Assembly: GCA_023213395.1 (NCBI GenBank)
Contig: CM041465.1
Span: 2,356,001-2,420,000, forward strand
Direction: 5' to 3'
Length of the DNA stretch: 64,000 bases
DNA from: Cycas panzhihuaensis
Lineage: Eukaryota; Cycadophyta
The translations under genes and the position numbers were made by a program. A model generated the notes under the pieces. The model was not told the origin of the DNA and made no database searches. It was given only the letters and a program-made list of their open reading frames with translations. Of this stretch, positions 11,111-21,459 are shown piece by piece (the stretch's first letter is position 1; each line of letters opens with the position of its first letter).

Positions 11111-12140
11111 GATTGGAGAGAATTTATATTTATATTAAAATTAAGAAACAAAGCTATGAAGATGCCATTATATTCAGACAGGCCTCATATTGAGAAGATA
11201 ACAGATAAAGAATGATCATTTTCCATGACAGTGGGATCAGAACCCACTATAAGCCCATGTTTAAAAATTGCATATAAACTCCAGCTAATGATATCAAGTA
11301 GTGCATTGCCATCATACATGATGAATTGGTTGTAAAATACCTGGGGTAAAACTGAATCTACTCCCTACTACAAACTAGAAGTATGTATGGACCCTCTAGA
11401 ATAAAAAATTTAAGCTAATTCAAATGAGGAACTAGTGAATCTTGAAATAGAAGAAATTGTAAGGAAGTTAAAAGAAAGTTTCATAAAAGGAAATAAATTT
11501 TGGAATCAAGCAAATTAGGAAAACAATCATATAGAGTATTGTACTCAGTTGTGAATGAATAATAATCAACATGAAGTTTTTTGTTATTTGTTGTTCTTAT
11601 TATCTTTTGTGGGCTAAGCTACCATATGGTTTTCTATTTATGGTAGCAAGCTCAAATCATAGAATGAATTGTGCAAAATTTTTTTATTAAGGTTTCAAAA
11701 ACAAGACAATGGATTACCAACATTTCAATATAATGATGATCCCATGGCTCATATAAAGAATTGTGAACAAATCTAGAAAAGAAAGCAAGTTCCAAAAGAT
11801 GAATGGATGCAAAGATAAGCTTAGACTCTTGAAGGAATTTTAGTTTATGGTAAAATCGATGTGAAGAAAGGAATTTGACAAATTAGGATTTGCTTAGTAA
11901 GGAATCTTATAAAACTTTTGTATACCATAACCATGACTTATAAGTTTTAGAAATGATGAGTGCCTCTCAAATTAAGCTTAAGAAAAGTTATAATTAAATT
12001 AAAGTAGTAGATAATGATCATAAGTTTCCTAGTAAATATTCTAGTATGGAATATGGAAGTAGAGTAGTTGATCAAACACCAACATATAGATTGAATAAGG
12101 ATGGTAGAACAGTGCAGAATGTACAATTAAAAATGCAATA
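11111..12140 (+). other. Gypsy-C protease-RT spacer, decayed
   Basis: About 1 kb of heavily broken polyprotein linker. It includes the acidic stretch NEELVNLEIEEIVRKLKESF near 11420-11490, typical of the segment that precedes plant gypsy reverse transcriptases. No intact domain. Confidence 0.55.
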
Positions 12141-12836
12141 GATAAACTTGACCATGGAAGAACACCTCTAGATGGTATCAATGGGGGATTATTGGGATAA
12201 GGACACTATTCAATAAGCTACAATTTTATTTTCAGAATATAGAGATGTTTTTGTTTAGTCTTATCAAGATTTAAAAGGGATACCACCAAAATTAGGGGAA
12301 CATTGGATTGAATTAATAGAAGGAACAAAGCCCGTATGGTAGTGCCTCTATCAAATGAATAAAAAATATAAAGGAAAGATAAAAGCTAATTTGGATAAAC
12401 TATGGAAGTTGTTTATATTTTTGATGTTGAAACTAGTGAATGGGTGAGTCCAGTAGTAGTGGTAGCAAAAACTAATGGAAAACTTTACATCTATGTGGAT
12501 TATAGATCCCTCAACAAAGCAATAAAGAAAGATCCATTTCCAATACCATTCACAGAAGATGTTCTTGAAAAAGTACCAAGACACAAAGTATATTCATTCA
12601 CAGATAGTTTTAGTAGATATAATCAAGTGAGAATTGCAACATAAGACCAATTGAAGATGACTTTTATTATAGAGTGGGGGCCTCATGCATACAAAGTTAT
12701 ACCCTTTAGATTGATGAATGCATCAACCACCTTTTAGAGGATAGTTTTAAATTTTTTTCAATAGGCAATCAGTAAGTCAATTAAAGTATTTTTTAGATGA
12801 TTGAACACTTTATTTATTGTTGAAGGATAACTTAGC
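12141..12836 (+). pseudogene. Gypsy-C reverse transcriptase, N-terminal half
   Basis: Reverse transcriptase fingers and palm. Recognisable segments are SEWVSPVVVVAKTNGKLYIYVDYRSLNKA (about 12436-12520), KDPFPIPFTEDVLEKV, YSFTDSFSRYNQVRIAT (the palm aspartate and the FSGYNQV-like box), WGPHAYKVIPFRLMNA and the start of the next helix (ISKSIKVF), just before the YLDD catalytic box. Copia-D is inserted there. The domain resumes at 31942. One open stretch spans 12402-12644; stops lie outside it. Confidence 0.9.
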
Positions 12837-13026
12837 TATAAAAGGTAATGTTTTATCTAGGATATGAAAAGTCCCTTCTAAGGGTCATGTATCATCTCCC
12901 TTTTTTTTCTTCAATGTGACAAGTGGCACCATCTTATTAAGTGGTTGCCATTTGTCCCATACTCTTTGAGATGTATTTAAAGACTTGCAAATGATCAATA
13001 AGGCATGAGAGTTAATTTCTTCTACA
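12837..13026 (+). repeat. Copia-D 5' LTR
   Basis: 190 bp, starting TATAAAAGGTAATG (TG decayed to TA) and ending TTCTTCTACA. It lacks a 17-bp segment present in the 3' LTR; otherwise the two align throughout. Confidence 0.88.
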
Positions 13027-13038
13027 TGGTATTAGAGT
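13027..13038 (+). promoter_or_regulatory. Copia-D primer binding site
   Basis: TGGTATTAGAGT begins directly after the LTR's terminal CA and matches the initiator-Met tRNA primer site TGGTATCAGAGC at 10 of 12 positions. Confidence 0.85.
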
Positions 13039-13411
13039 AGGTTGTTAAGTGCCTTTGTCTATAAGAGAATTAGATCTCTAGGAATTAGAGAAGGATTGGA
13101 TCAAGGCAATTAAAGAAGTCTAAGGTATTCATCAAGTAAGTATCAGATAGAGTTCTTCCTATGTATGGATCAGAGTACGTTAGTGTATGGAATCATTTGG
13201 ATGTCAAAAATCAAAGTCATCAAAATCTCACAAAACTTGGCTAGATTAGAGAACAGGGCCCCCTCAACATTTTCTTCTTTTAGACCAACATGATTTGAAG
13301 ACTTTTTGATGGACTTTTGGCTAGATTTCTCTACATATAGATTTGGAAGCTTTCTCCTTTAAATTTTCTCAAAAATTTAAGATAAAACTTGGGTATTAAG
13401 TATCTAATCCC
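13039..13411 (+). other. Copia-D leader, first part
   Basis: Non-coding sequence between the primer site and the start of element E. No open frame or motif is recognised. Confidence 0.5.
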
Positions 13412-13792
13412 TATTAGAGTTAATAGTCATCACTCCACTCCCACCTTCCAACTAAGGGAGCACACCTAATCTTCATCAATTTACAGATGTGGGTGCTCAA
13501 CATGTGTAGGTAAGTTAATATTAATTTAAGTTAAGTTTGTATTATTTTATTGTAATTTGAATTTCAGGGGTTGAGGAGTTTCCCTCCTCCCCCAAAATTA
13601 TATATATTGAGGGGTGTGCAACCCTGATGTCTTTAAACACCACTAATATTGGAACATTTGTATTACTCTTCTCAACAACATGGATTGAATACAATGAGTT
13701 TTCAGTTTATGTAACAATAATATATTGAAGTATTGATGTATTGAAGATTAATTCATGTTCTGCCATGTTCTCCAGTAATATTATTTCCTTCA
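13412..13792 (+). repeat. Element E 5' LTR
   Basis: 381 bp, starting TATTAGAGTTAATAG (TG decayed to TA) and ending TTCCTTCA. It contains a TATA-like attatatatattg near 13600. By hand it differs from the 3' copy at roughly 8% of aligned sites, plus one 16-bp insertion and one short deletion. Confidence 0.88.
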
Positions 13793-13794
13793 TT

Positions 13795-13890
13795 TGGTAT
13801 CAGAGTTTAGTTTAGCTTTATTTTATTTCCTTCATCTGGTATCAGAGCAATTTGGGCCTGCATTTTATTTCCTACATCTGGTATCAGAGT
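13795..13890 (+). promoter_or_regulatory. Three tandem initiator-Met primer binding sites
   Basis: TGGTATCAGAG occurs at 13795, 13837 and 13879, exactly 42 bp apart. The first is 2 bases downstream of the LTR end, the normal position. The second is followed by C and so is the perfect 12-base match TGGTATCAGAGC. The intervening bases repeat too (ttatttcct-catctgg wording), so the array is a 42-bp tandem duplication that includes the end of the LTR. Confidence 0.9.
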
Positions 13891-15924
13891 AGACGATTGC
13901 TGGCTTGCTAAAGTTTTTTATGAAGAAGGAAAGTTTATTAGCATGTTAAGGCAGATTTACTTACAGTAACAAATATCGGTTATATTTATTTTCTGCAAAT
14001 TCTTATCAGCAAGTTTCTTATATTTTTTTATCAAGATTTACATATTTTTGAGTTATATTTGTGAAATAATAAAGATATTTCAGATTTATTCACAGATTTG
14101 TGAAGGAGTTTAGCAGCAAGCTACATTTATTCAATTTTTTTTAGATTTGAGCTATATTTTTTTAGATCTACAGATTTTATTATATATTTGACTATTTTCA
14201 AGTAGATTTCTATCTATTTATCTAATATTTTCTCAGATTTGTGAAGGAGATCAATAGCAAGCTATATTTATTCAAGTTTTTTCTTCGGATTTGTGATATA
14301 TTTTCTTAAATCTACATATTTTATCAAATATTTAGCTTTTTTCAAGTAGATTTCTATCTATTTATATACTATTTTCTCATATCTGTGAAGGATTTCAGCT
14401 GCATGCAATAGTTATCAAAGTTTACTTTAAGATCTGCCATAGTTTTCTTAGATTTGGCATATTTTACTTTAGATCTACTATAGTTTTCTTCAGATCTGCT
14501 ACATATTTTTTCAGATCTATGCATTTTACTAAGTATTTTACCATTTTCTGTTATATTTGGTTCAGATTTGCTATATTTCATTTCAGATCTACTTATTTCA
14601 GTAATTATTTCAACATTTTCTGGTATATTTGTTTCAGATCTGCTATATTTTATTTTAAATTTATATTTTTTAACATATATTTAACTACTTTTTCAACTTT
14701 TTTATAGATCTACAATATTTTGGGCATATTCAACATTTTGGAGAAGCATATACAATAGATCTTATCTCTGCAAGTCTACTACAGCTACGTTTCTAGGTTC
14801 TTTGTATTTCATTTTTAGATTTAAAATATACATACATATCTTGATTCTTTGATATATCTTGCTCTAGTATATTTAAAAATTTTATTTTTTTGGCTCCGTT
14901 ACATGACTTTGAAAGATTTGATAGCACTTCTGAAAGTTAGAAGCTCTTCTTTTCCATTTGTCTTCACTTAGATCCAGTTTAATATTTTTTTGTTGAATAT
15001 TTATATTATAAATCTATACTATTCCACCTACATGAATAAGAGAAATTTGTAACCAAGCCATTAACATAGCTTCCAACTAAATACATGCTCAAGAAGAAGC
15101 TTCTTCTATTATTTTAAAGTAATATTAAGGTATGAATCAAGTACTTTCATCTTTGGTAATATATAAATTTGTACTTGAAAATTTTCATATTTGATACTTC
15201 CAAAAAATTCTTGGAATGCTTATTTTTGACTAAATCTCACAAACAAAGAAATACTCAAGTTTTTTTAATAAGCTGGAGAAAGTTTAAGTTGTTCTTGAAA
15301 CTTATCCTATCTATTTTGAACATAACTTACATTCATTGCATTCTAAGAAACCACATCTCTTTTTGGCATTTTGTCAAACACCTAACAATGCATTTTTCAG
15401 TCTAAACCCTTTGGACAAGCCATCATTGTTTATTAAAAACTATTCTTCAAAGTTTAAACTTTGTGCAATTAAGCCAATTTTTAACAAATTGTAGTTGCAT
15501 TATCAACCTCATAAAAAATGTTCCTTAGAGAGACTGAAAATAAAATAGTTTCTTGATGAAGAAAATATAAGGGCATCATATTTATGTACTTTGAGATTTT
15601 GGTTTTTCCATTTTTTCTTTGAGTCTTGCATAAAGGTTTTTGCACTGAAATTTTCAACAAAAATATCATCAACCCATAAATGATTGAGAATTACTAAGAT
15701 AACAGTGTTATTAACTAGTAAATTTGCTGCCTTTAAAACATATACAGACTTATGTGTTTCCTCCTATAGAAGAAGCTATTCTTGACTGGATTCGTGAACA
15801 ATAATTACAACCATATACATTCTAGGTGACAACCAAGCTCATGTCATAAATTGGATTTTAACATCCATGGTCAAAAGCTTAACAGATGTAAATCATAATA
15901 GAATTACAAAGGTAATTGTCAAAT
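13891..15924 (+). other. Element E leader, AT-rich
   Basis: About 2 kb of T-rich leader. It includes the 142-bp tandem repeat listed separately and, from 14440 to 14760, irregular repeats around cagatctgctatattt. No coding signal is recognised. Confidence 0.6.
14093..14400 (+). repeat. About 142-bp tandem repeat in the element E leader
   Basis: The phrase gtgaagga recurs at 14100, 14241 and 14385 (141 and 144 bp apart). It is surrounded by matching text such as caagtagatttctatctattta, at 14199 and 14343. A little over two units are present. Confidence 0.8.
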
Positions 15925-16590
15925 CTTCAATCTCACTCTTTGCTTGTTGAAGACCAGTCTTTCTTCTTGCCTGCAAGAATATGTGAAATCTGTAAACCCT
16001 AATGAAGGCTTGATTGAAAAGCAAACAAGTTTGGAACTCAGATACAAAATAGAAAATGAGTGATCCTGCCCACAAGGAATTGTAGACCCGCCTTGCTACA
16101 AAACTGCTTGCATCTAGCTCTCTACACAAGCTTCGGTACAAGCTTCTAACTCTAGCTTTCGTTTCCTCCATGGTAGCCTTTCCTTGAAGTGCTAGTGCCT
16201 CCTCAGTTCTAATATATCAAGTTTTTTGTCTATATGTGTGTCAACATGACTAACAAAAAAGTAGCAACACTTGTAACTTTTGAAAGATCATTACCCTAAA
16301 AGGATTCCAGACCTTCTATGTATGCATCAATCACAGCTTCATACTGTGGAAGTGATAATATAAGTGTAATATTGACACTAATACCAAGTGAGATCACTTG
16401 CTTTATGGAGGGAATGCATTCTGCTGTCACTAGAATCTTGATGTAGACATTACAACGATTGACCCTCTTGTGCAGCCATTTTACAACTTCCACTGTCTCT
16501 TCTATCTCATAAGCAAGTCTGGGGGAAACTTCAATAGAGACATACCCATCCCTCGTATCGTAGACATGCACTGAAGAAAATCCTGGAGAT
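15925..16590 (-). pseudogene. Transaldolase gene fragment, antisense inside element E
   Basis: Transaldolase is a pentose-phosphate-pathway enzyme that moves a dihydroxyacetone unit between sugar phosphates. The minus strand reads DGYVSIEVSPRLA, KWLHKRVNRCNVYIKI, TAECIPSIKQVISLGISVN and YEAVIDAYIEGLES (16560-16300). These are continuous with the central part of plant transaldolases; the lysine of YIKI sits where the Schiff-base lysine is expected. After a frameshift it continues NDLSKVTSVATFFVSHVDT, then EEALALQGKA, down to about 16088. A typical small intron (GT...TTGCAG, 16087-15971, 117 bp) separates this from a last exon piece reading KKKDWSSTS (about 15969-15940), the counterpart of the KKQRLLWASTS region. 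Both termini are missing. The retained intron and antisense orientation fit capture at RNA level in the element's sense transcript. Confidence 0.85.
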
Positions 16591-16815
16591 TGAATATCAG
16601 CTACCTCCATTACACCGCCTCCATTATCTTCCTCAAACCGCCCTCAGAATCGCAGCCTTCCCTCTCAGAAATATCTGACCCTTCACCTTCCCCTTTGCAA
16701 GTATCTGCAGCCCTTCGCTGGCAACTCTCCTACATCTCTCCATGTCTAATGCATATGATAGGAGGTGCAGATGGTGGAAGCTATGCACGGCGATAGTGTA
16801 ACAGGTCTGCAACAC
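16591..16815 (-). other. GC-richer patch upstream of the transaldolase fragment
   Basis: 225 bases with clearly higher GC than the surroundings. The minus strand has a 60-codon open stretch containing MERCRRVASEGLQILAKGKV and the plus strand has one of 68 codons. I do not recognise either. The patch may be further captured host sequence (upstream exon, UTR or a second gene). The start of the transaldolase homology follows a possible splice acceptor (ctccag) at about 16590. Confidence 0.5.
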
Positions 16816-18502
16816 CCATTTCTAAAACAAATTCAAACTTTTATTTTATATATATATTTTTTATTTTATTTTTATAAAGCTTTAAAAAATTAAGTTAATA
16901 TGCATAAAATTTAAATTCTGGGGTTGTTTAAAACCCTAGCTCCTCTTTAGTTTTAGCCTTTGGTCCTATACTACCTTCATGTGACTGTAGCTCATTGCTA
17001 AGGGGGCTAATAACTATTATAAAGTTTTTTTTCTTTTATTTCTTTAATTTTTCATCTTACATAGGGTTACTGGCATTTTTTGCCATAACTCCTCACTAGG
17101 TCATCGGTTTCTAATGAAACTAGTTTCATTGCTTTAGAAATTTTTTGTAAATTGATTTTGACAGATCATATGGCCCATTTGGACCTGATTTGACCCCATT
17201 TCAGTCGATTCAAAGTCAAACATTCATTTTTTTAGCCTTTTTTAAACTTTTTCACAAAATCACTTTTTTAATTGATTATATTTTATTACCAAGTGACTAT
17301 TTTTTGCCTAGATATATTCTACAATAATCTACTTTCAAAAAACTTCATTACCAATTATTTATTTTATTTTTTAGAATTTATTTTGATCATTATTTTAATT
17401 GCTGAAAGTGACACTTTTATATTTTTTAGTATTTTTTAAACATATTCACATAAAGGTACTTACTGCCATTTCTATTATAACTTTTCTATTTTGTATTAGA
17501 ATTTAGTTCTATTAGTTTCATTAGAAATCTGACTTATTCCCTTCGAACTGACATAGTTTTTTATAAGATTTGAAGTGTTTTTGTTGATTTTCAAAAGCAT
17601 TAAAGTAGAGGTACTTAATAGCCTCTAACCTACCATATTTACACACTTTTCATATATTATTTCTCAAATTGTTTCAACTAAAAATCTATTAAGCAGGTCT
17701 CTAAGATATATTTGATTATTTTATAATATTTTATAAAGTTTTATTAGCATTTTTATACTATTTTGAGCTCCTTGCTCCTGTTAAGCCTCAAAATGAGGTC
17801 TATTCCTTTGGTTCATCAAATATTAGCTTGTAGGAATTTGTTTTCAAAACGGTTAGTTCCATTGGATACGTATTTTATTAATCTACATATTGGTAAAATT
17901 TCATCTTACTCTGACACTATTTAGCACAACTTTGAAGTTACCAAACTTGAGGTTGTCCTCTAAACCTTTTTTTAAGGAGCACAATACTTTTTTGTTCAAA
18001 AGTTTCTTCATATTCGTTATATTTCAAAGTGAAAATACTCATATATATTTAAGTTTCAACATTATATATTATCAAGGAAAAGAATCTCTTACATTGAAAA
18101 AATTATTTACTTGCTTAAATTTATGGTTATTTATTTGAAGGATCAAAAGCTTAGAGAATTTTTTATTCTTTATCAAAGTTTATTTCAAATTTGTTTAGGA
18201 TATTTATTACATTCAAATTTGCTCTTATATTCACTTTATTTCAAAGTATATTTGAAAGACATACTTATTGAAAAGGCTTTTTATCATTATTGAAAGGATT
18301 ACTTCATTATTGTGCCTAGTTGATTGACTTTCTAAATGGCATTACATCTCCTTCAAAAAGTTTATCTGAAATCATATATATTCATTGGTGCATTACATTT
18401 TTTTTGAAAAGTATATTTGACATCATACAAGTTTAGTCATTTATTGACTTCTTAATTTAGTAAAATCATACCTTTTATGTACTAAAGCTTTTTCTTGATA
18501 AA
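16816..18502 (+). other. Element E leader, second part
   Basis: AT-rich, with several short open stretches rich in Phe, Leu and Tyr (for example 17890-18138) that look like compositional chance. No motif is recognised. Confidence 0.55.
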
Positions 18503-19242
18503 ATGGAATAATTTCCTATGTTCAATGGACATAATTTTTCACAATGGTATATGACTCTGCAAGATTATTTCATTACCTATGATCTTTGAAAATATTTGTA
18601 ACATGAATGTGATCTTAGTATTAAAGAAAATTTTAGAAAGGATAATGAAGTTTTAAGGATATTATTTTGCACTATAAATGATGATATTTTTTCTAAAGTT
18701 TCTAAATTAACTACTTCTAAATCCATTTAGGATATTTTGATTTCCACTTATGGGGGAGATACCCTCAATGTATTTGATGTTGATTTTGTTGAGCATGTGA
18801 GACAAGTACCAGAACAGGTGAATTATAATGAAAACACCATTGAAGATTCAAATCAAATACATGATCAATTTGCTACACAAGTATCTAATCCTCCATTTGA
18901 GGGGGAGAATGAATCTTATGATGTGATATAGGAGAATTATGATGATTTAACAATTGTTCACAATACAAAGTCTTCAAAAGATAAAGTTTAAGTTCAAAGT
19001 TTTCTTAATGTTTCAGTTGATAAAGTCAAAGTTATAGCTATTCATCTTTGTACAAATAAAGCTTCATTCAATTATAGATTTTTTGCACCACTTCATGATA
19101 AAAGGACACATGTTACTATAAGGATAAAGCAAGTTGATAAAGATCAAGTTAAGAGACAGATTTTGAAAGGTTTTTTCAAGTACAAGTTCCATAAGTTCAA
19201 AGAGAAGATACAAGTGTTTGTGATGACCATTAAGGAGGAGAA
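18503..19242 (+). pseudogene. Element E gag (UBN2-type) and polypurine tract
   Basis: From ATG 18503 the reading gives FPMFNGHNFSQWYMTLQDYF, then DLSIKENFRKDNEVLRILFC, SKLTTSKSI-DILISTYGGDT. This is the Copia gag domain with the usual FNG-N-xxW start, in which a tryptophan codon before DIL has become a stop. The later EQVNYNENT and the C-terminal GFFKYKFHKFKEK have direct counterparts in element H. No zinc knuckle follows; the reading goes straight into a purine run (taaggaggagaa, 19231-19242) and the LTR. Several stops. By family knowledge gag forms the virus-like particle; such elements depend on the pol of others. Confidence 0.8.
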
Positions 19243-19623
19243 TATTAGAGTTAATAGTCATCACTCCACTCTCACCTTCCAACTAGGGGAGCACACCTCA
19301 TCTTCATCAATTTATACATGTGGGTTCTCAACATGTGTAGGTAAGTTAATGTTAATTTGAGTTAAGTTTACTTTAAGTTAAGTTTGTATTATTTTATTGT
19401 AATTTAAATTTTAGGGGTTAAGGAGTTTCCATTCTCCCCTAAAATTATATATATCAAGGGGTGTGAAACCCTGGTGTCTTTAGACACCACCAATATTGGA
19501 ACATTTGTATTACTCTTCTCAACAACATGGATTGAATACAGTGAGTTTCTAGTTTATGCAACAACAATGTATTAAAGATTAGTTCATGTTCTACCCTATT
19601 CTCCAACAATATTATTTCCTTCA
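19243..19623 (+). repeat. Element E 3' LTR
   Basis: 381 bp, TATTAGAGTTAATAG to TTCCTTCA, preceded by a polypurine tract. It carries a 16-bp insertion that duplicates the ttaagttaagttt segment, near 19370. Confidence 0.88.
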
Positions 19624-19978
19624 TTTGGTATTAAAGCTTAGTTTAGATCCATTATTTTCCTTCAATCCCTTCTCCATCTAAAATCAAAGAGATTAAGTCA
19701 TGATTTGCTAGTTTTTTCTCCTGTTTTAAGCATTTTTTCATCAACATTCCTAAAAACCTAAGTGCACAGATTTGAAGTTTTTTAGTGTTATTTCTCTCAG
19801 ATCTGAGAGAGTTTTAAAAATCTAACACCAGATTTAGATACCCGTTTACAAGATCTTTTAGTTGACACCTTCTTTTCTCTCATTCGTACACTTTAGATTT
19901 TGTATGGAAATCTGTACAACCTTCTATACAACCATGCAGTCTCATTTTTGCATACAAAAATTAGATTTTTTGTTGATC
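19624..19978 (+). other. Primer-site-like sequence and leader before Copia-D gag
   Basis: Directly after the element E 3' LTR the sequence reads tttggtattaaagcttagtttag. This is nearly the same as the tttggtatcagagtttagtttag that follows the 5' LTR, including the primer site (19626-19637, TGGTATTAAAGC). Similarity fades after about 40 bases; the remainder leads to the Copia-D gag ATG. The LTR may therefore act, or have acted, as a 5' LTR for the sequence on its right. Confidence 0.65.
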
Positions 19979-20156
19979 ATGGCCTCCTCTACTAGATCAT
20001 TGCTTGAAGCTGACAAGTTGATTGAATTGAATTTCAGTATTTGGAAAATTACGATATAGGGCCTCTTAAGAGAAAAGCATGCCTAGAAAATCACCATAGG
20101 TGATGAAAAATAACCCACTAATAGAGATGATCTACTGAATTGGGAATAAAGAAACA
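19979..20156 (+). pseudogene. Copia-D gag, first part
   Basis: Starts at ATG 19979: MASSTRSLLEADKLIELNFS, then IWKITI, GLLREKHA and LLNWE-RN. This is the Copia gag N-terminus, parallel to Copia-G gag (ANYHVWKIKME...IERNN). The reading is cut after RN by Copia-F. It continues at 27754 in the same frame once Copia-F and one copy of the target duplication are removed. Three in-frame stops. Confidence 0.85.
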
Positions 20157-20454
20157 TGTAAAGAGTGGATCTATCCTTCATCTCCATGCACTAAACACAA
20201 AGGCAAACATGGGAGTAAGAGAGACTTGAGAAAAAGAAAGTAGCTCTCACAAAATAGGGAGGTAAGAATGAATCTCCTCCATTGAGCTTTTACTTTTATA
20301 TTGAGAGAGGGAGCATTAGAGTTAGGTAAAATAAAATTATATATAATGCACATGAAAGTGCATTTCACTTAAGTGATCTAATTTAAAGTTCACTTAAGAT
20401 CCTTTTTCGAAATAATCAACTAATGTAATGACCTTATATCATTAACCCTTTTCA
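20157..20454 (-). repeat. Copia-F 3' LTR
   Basis: 298 bp. The minus strand begins TGAAAAGGGTTAATG after the polypurine tract, and the other end is TACA (plus strand TGTAAAGAGTGG). Confidence 0.95.
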
Positions 20455-20929
20455 ATATCCCCCTTAATGGTAGAAGGTCATTTCATCCTATTTTATTCTA
20501 TCCTATGAGGTCCTCATTTGAGCCTCTTACAAGCAAACTGCTATGACACTTTTATGGGAAACCCTCATAGGGAAGAAAACCCACAAATTTTCTAATCTAC
20601 TAACCTGGCTCAGGTAGCTCTTTAAATGTAGCTAGATAGTTAATTAGTACAATGAATTTTGTAGCTAAAATCTACTAAGTCTCCATATACCATTTGGTCA
20701 TCCCCCATGCCCTTTCGAGTTTTCACAGGTTCTAATTTTCTAAAATGATACAACCATTATCCTTTTGTACTCACATGGGGTTTTCACGAATGGTATAGAG
20801 CAGAGATTGACTCTTGTCCTTCTATGCCCATAAGGGGTTTTCCACGAATGAGACAGAGTATGATAGTCCTATTATCATCTCATTCAATCAGTCAAAGATG
20901 GAGGCCCTAAGGTTGAGTTGCTTCCGAAA
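20455..20929 (-). other. Copia-F polypurine tract and conserved 3' tail
   Basis: The polypurine tract (minus-strand ttaagggggatat, 20455-20467) lies next to the LTR. It is followed upstream by a non-coding tail with two copies of the gtgaaaacccc phrase (about 20776 and 20838 on the plus strand in reverse complement), conserved with Copia-A. Confidence 0.8.
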
Positions 20930-21459
20930 CTATTTAAACTTCATCCTCTTCAATGGTTTGGCAAAGATATCAGCCACTTGATCTATTGTGGGGTAGTACT
21001 CCAATTGAATTGTACCATCATGAACTAGTTCTCTAATCCTATGGACTTTTGTACTTATATGTTTAGTATGATAATGAAATACAGTTTTTTTAGCCATCTG
21101 GATTGTAGATTGATTATCTATATGTAAGCTAGTAGAACTTGTTTGGATGGCATTTAATGTATTCAACAATTTTCTAAGCCATATCACCTCCTTACTTGTG
21201 TTGTCTCAGAAGCATTAATGTACTCAACTTCGGCAGTTGAGTCTGCAACTATCTTCTACCATCTGGATCTCCATGATATTGGTGCTATTCCAAGAAATAT
21301 TATGTACCCAGATATAGATCTTCCTGTATCTTTATCTCCGGCAAAGTCTGAGTTTGTGTATGAATAAAGTTTAAATTCTGCATTGGGTTCATACAACAGA
21401 CCATATTTTCTAGTTGTCTTTAGGTACCTCAACACTCGTATTGCATCTTGTCAATGATT
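20930..21459 (-). pseudogene. Copia-F RNase H
   Basis: The minus strand reads VLRYLKTTRKYGLLYEP, SDFAGDKDTGRSISGYI, SWRSRW-KIVADSTAEVEY, then IDNQSTIQMAKKTVFHYHTKHISTKVH and a C-terminal ADIFAKPLKRMKFK. These are the four conserved blocks of Copia RNase H. Two stops and one frameshift (around 21190) interrupt it. The end at 20930 is the natural C-terminus of the polyprotein. Confidence 0.9.

Larger units (their letters stand above)
13412..19623 (+). mobile_element. Element E, gag-only non-autonomous LTR retrotransposon with captured transaldolase
   Basis: Two LTRs of about 381 bp (13412-13792 and 19243-19623) bracket 5.4 kb. The interior holds a triplicated primer site, a long AT-rich leader with an antisense transaldolase fragment, and one Copia-like gag reading that ends at the polypurine tract. 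There is no protease, integrase or reverse transcriptase. LTRs and gag tail match element H (46301-61962), so this is a family and not a single deletion derivative. It resembles the published plant TR-GAG class of gag-only terminal-repeat elements. No target duplication is visible (ATCCC against TTTGG), and primer-site sequence recurs after the 3' LTR, so the right junction is not a simple insertion. Confidence 0.85.

Noticed and set aside
15893-16171. Minus-strand open stretch starting MEETKARVRSLYRSL, which looks like a small LYR-motif mitochondrial protein
   Set aside because: The frame continues upstream through EEALALQGKAT, and the whole block aligns with transaldolase; the downstream part crosses an intron. 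The ATG and LYR are accidental.
16590-16796. Plus-strand open stretch of 68 codons next to the transaldolase fragment
   Set aside because: No motif, Ser/Pro-rich from composition, and the opposite strand has the better gene context.
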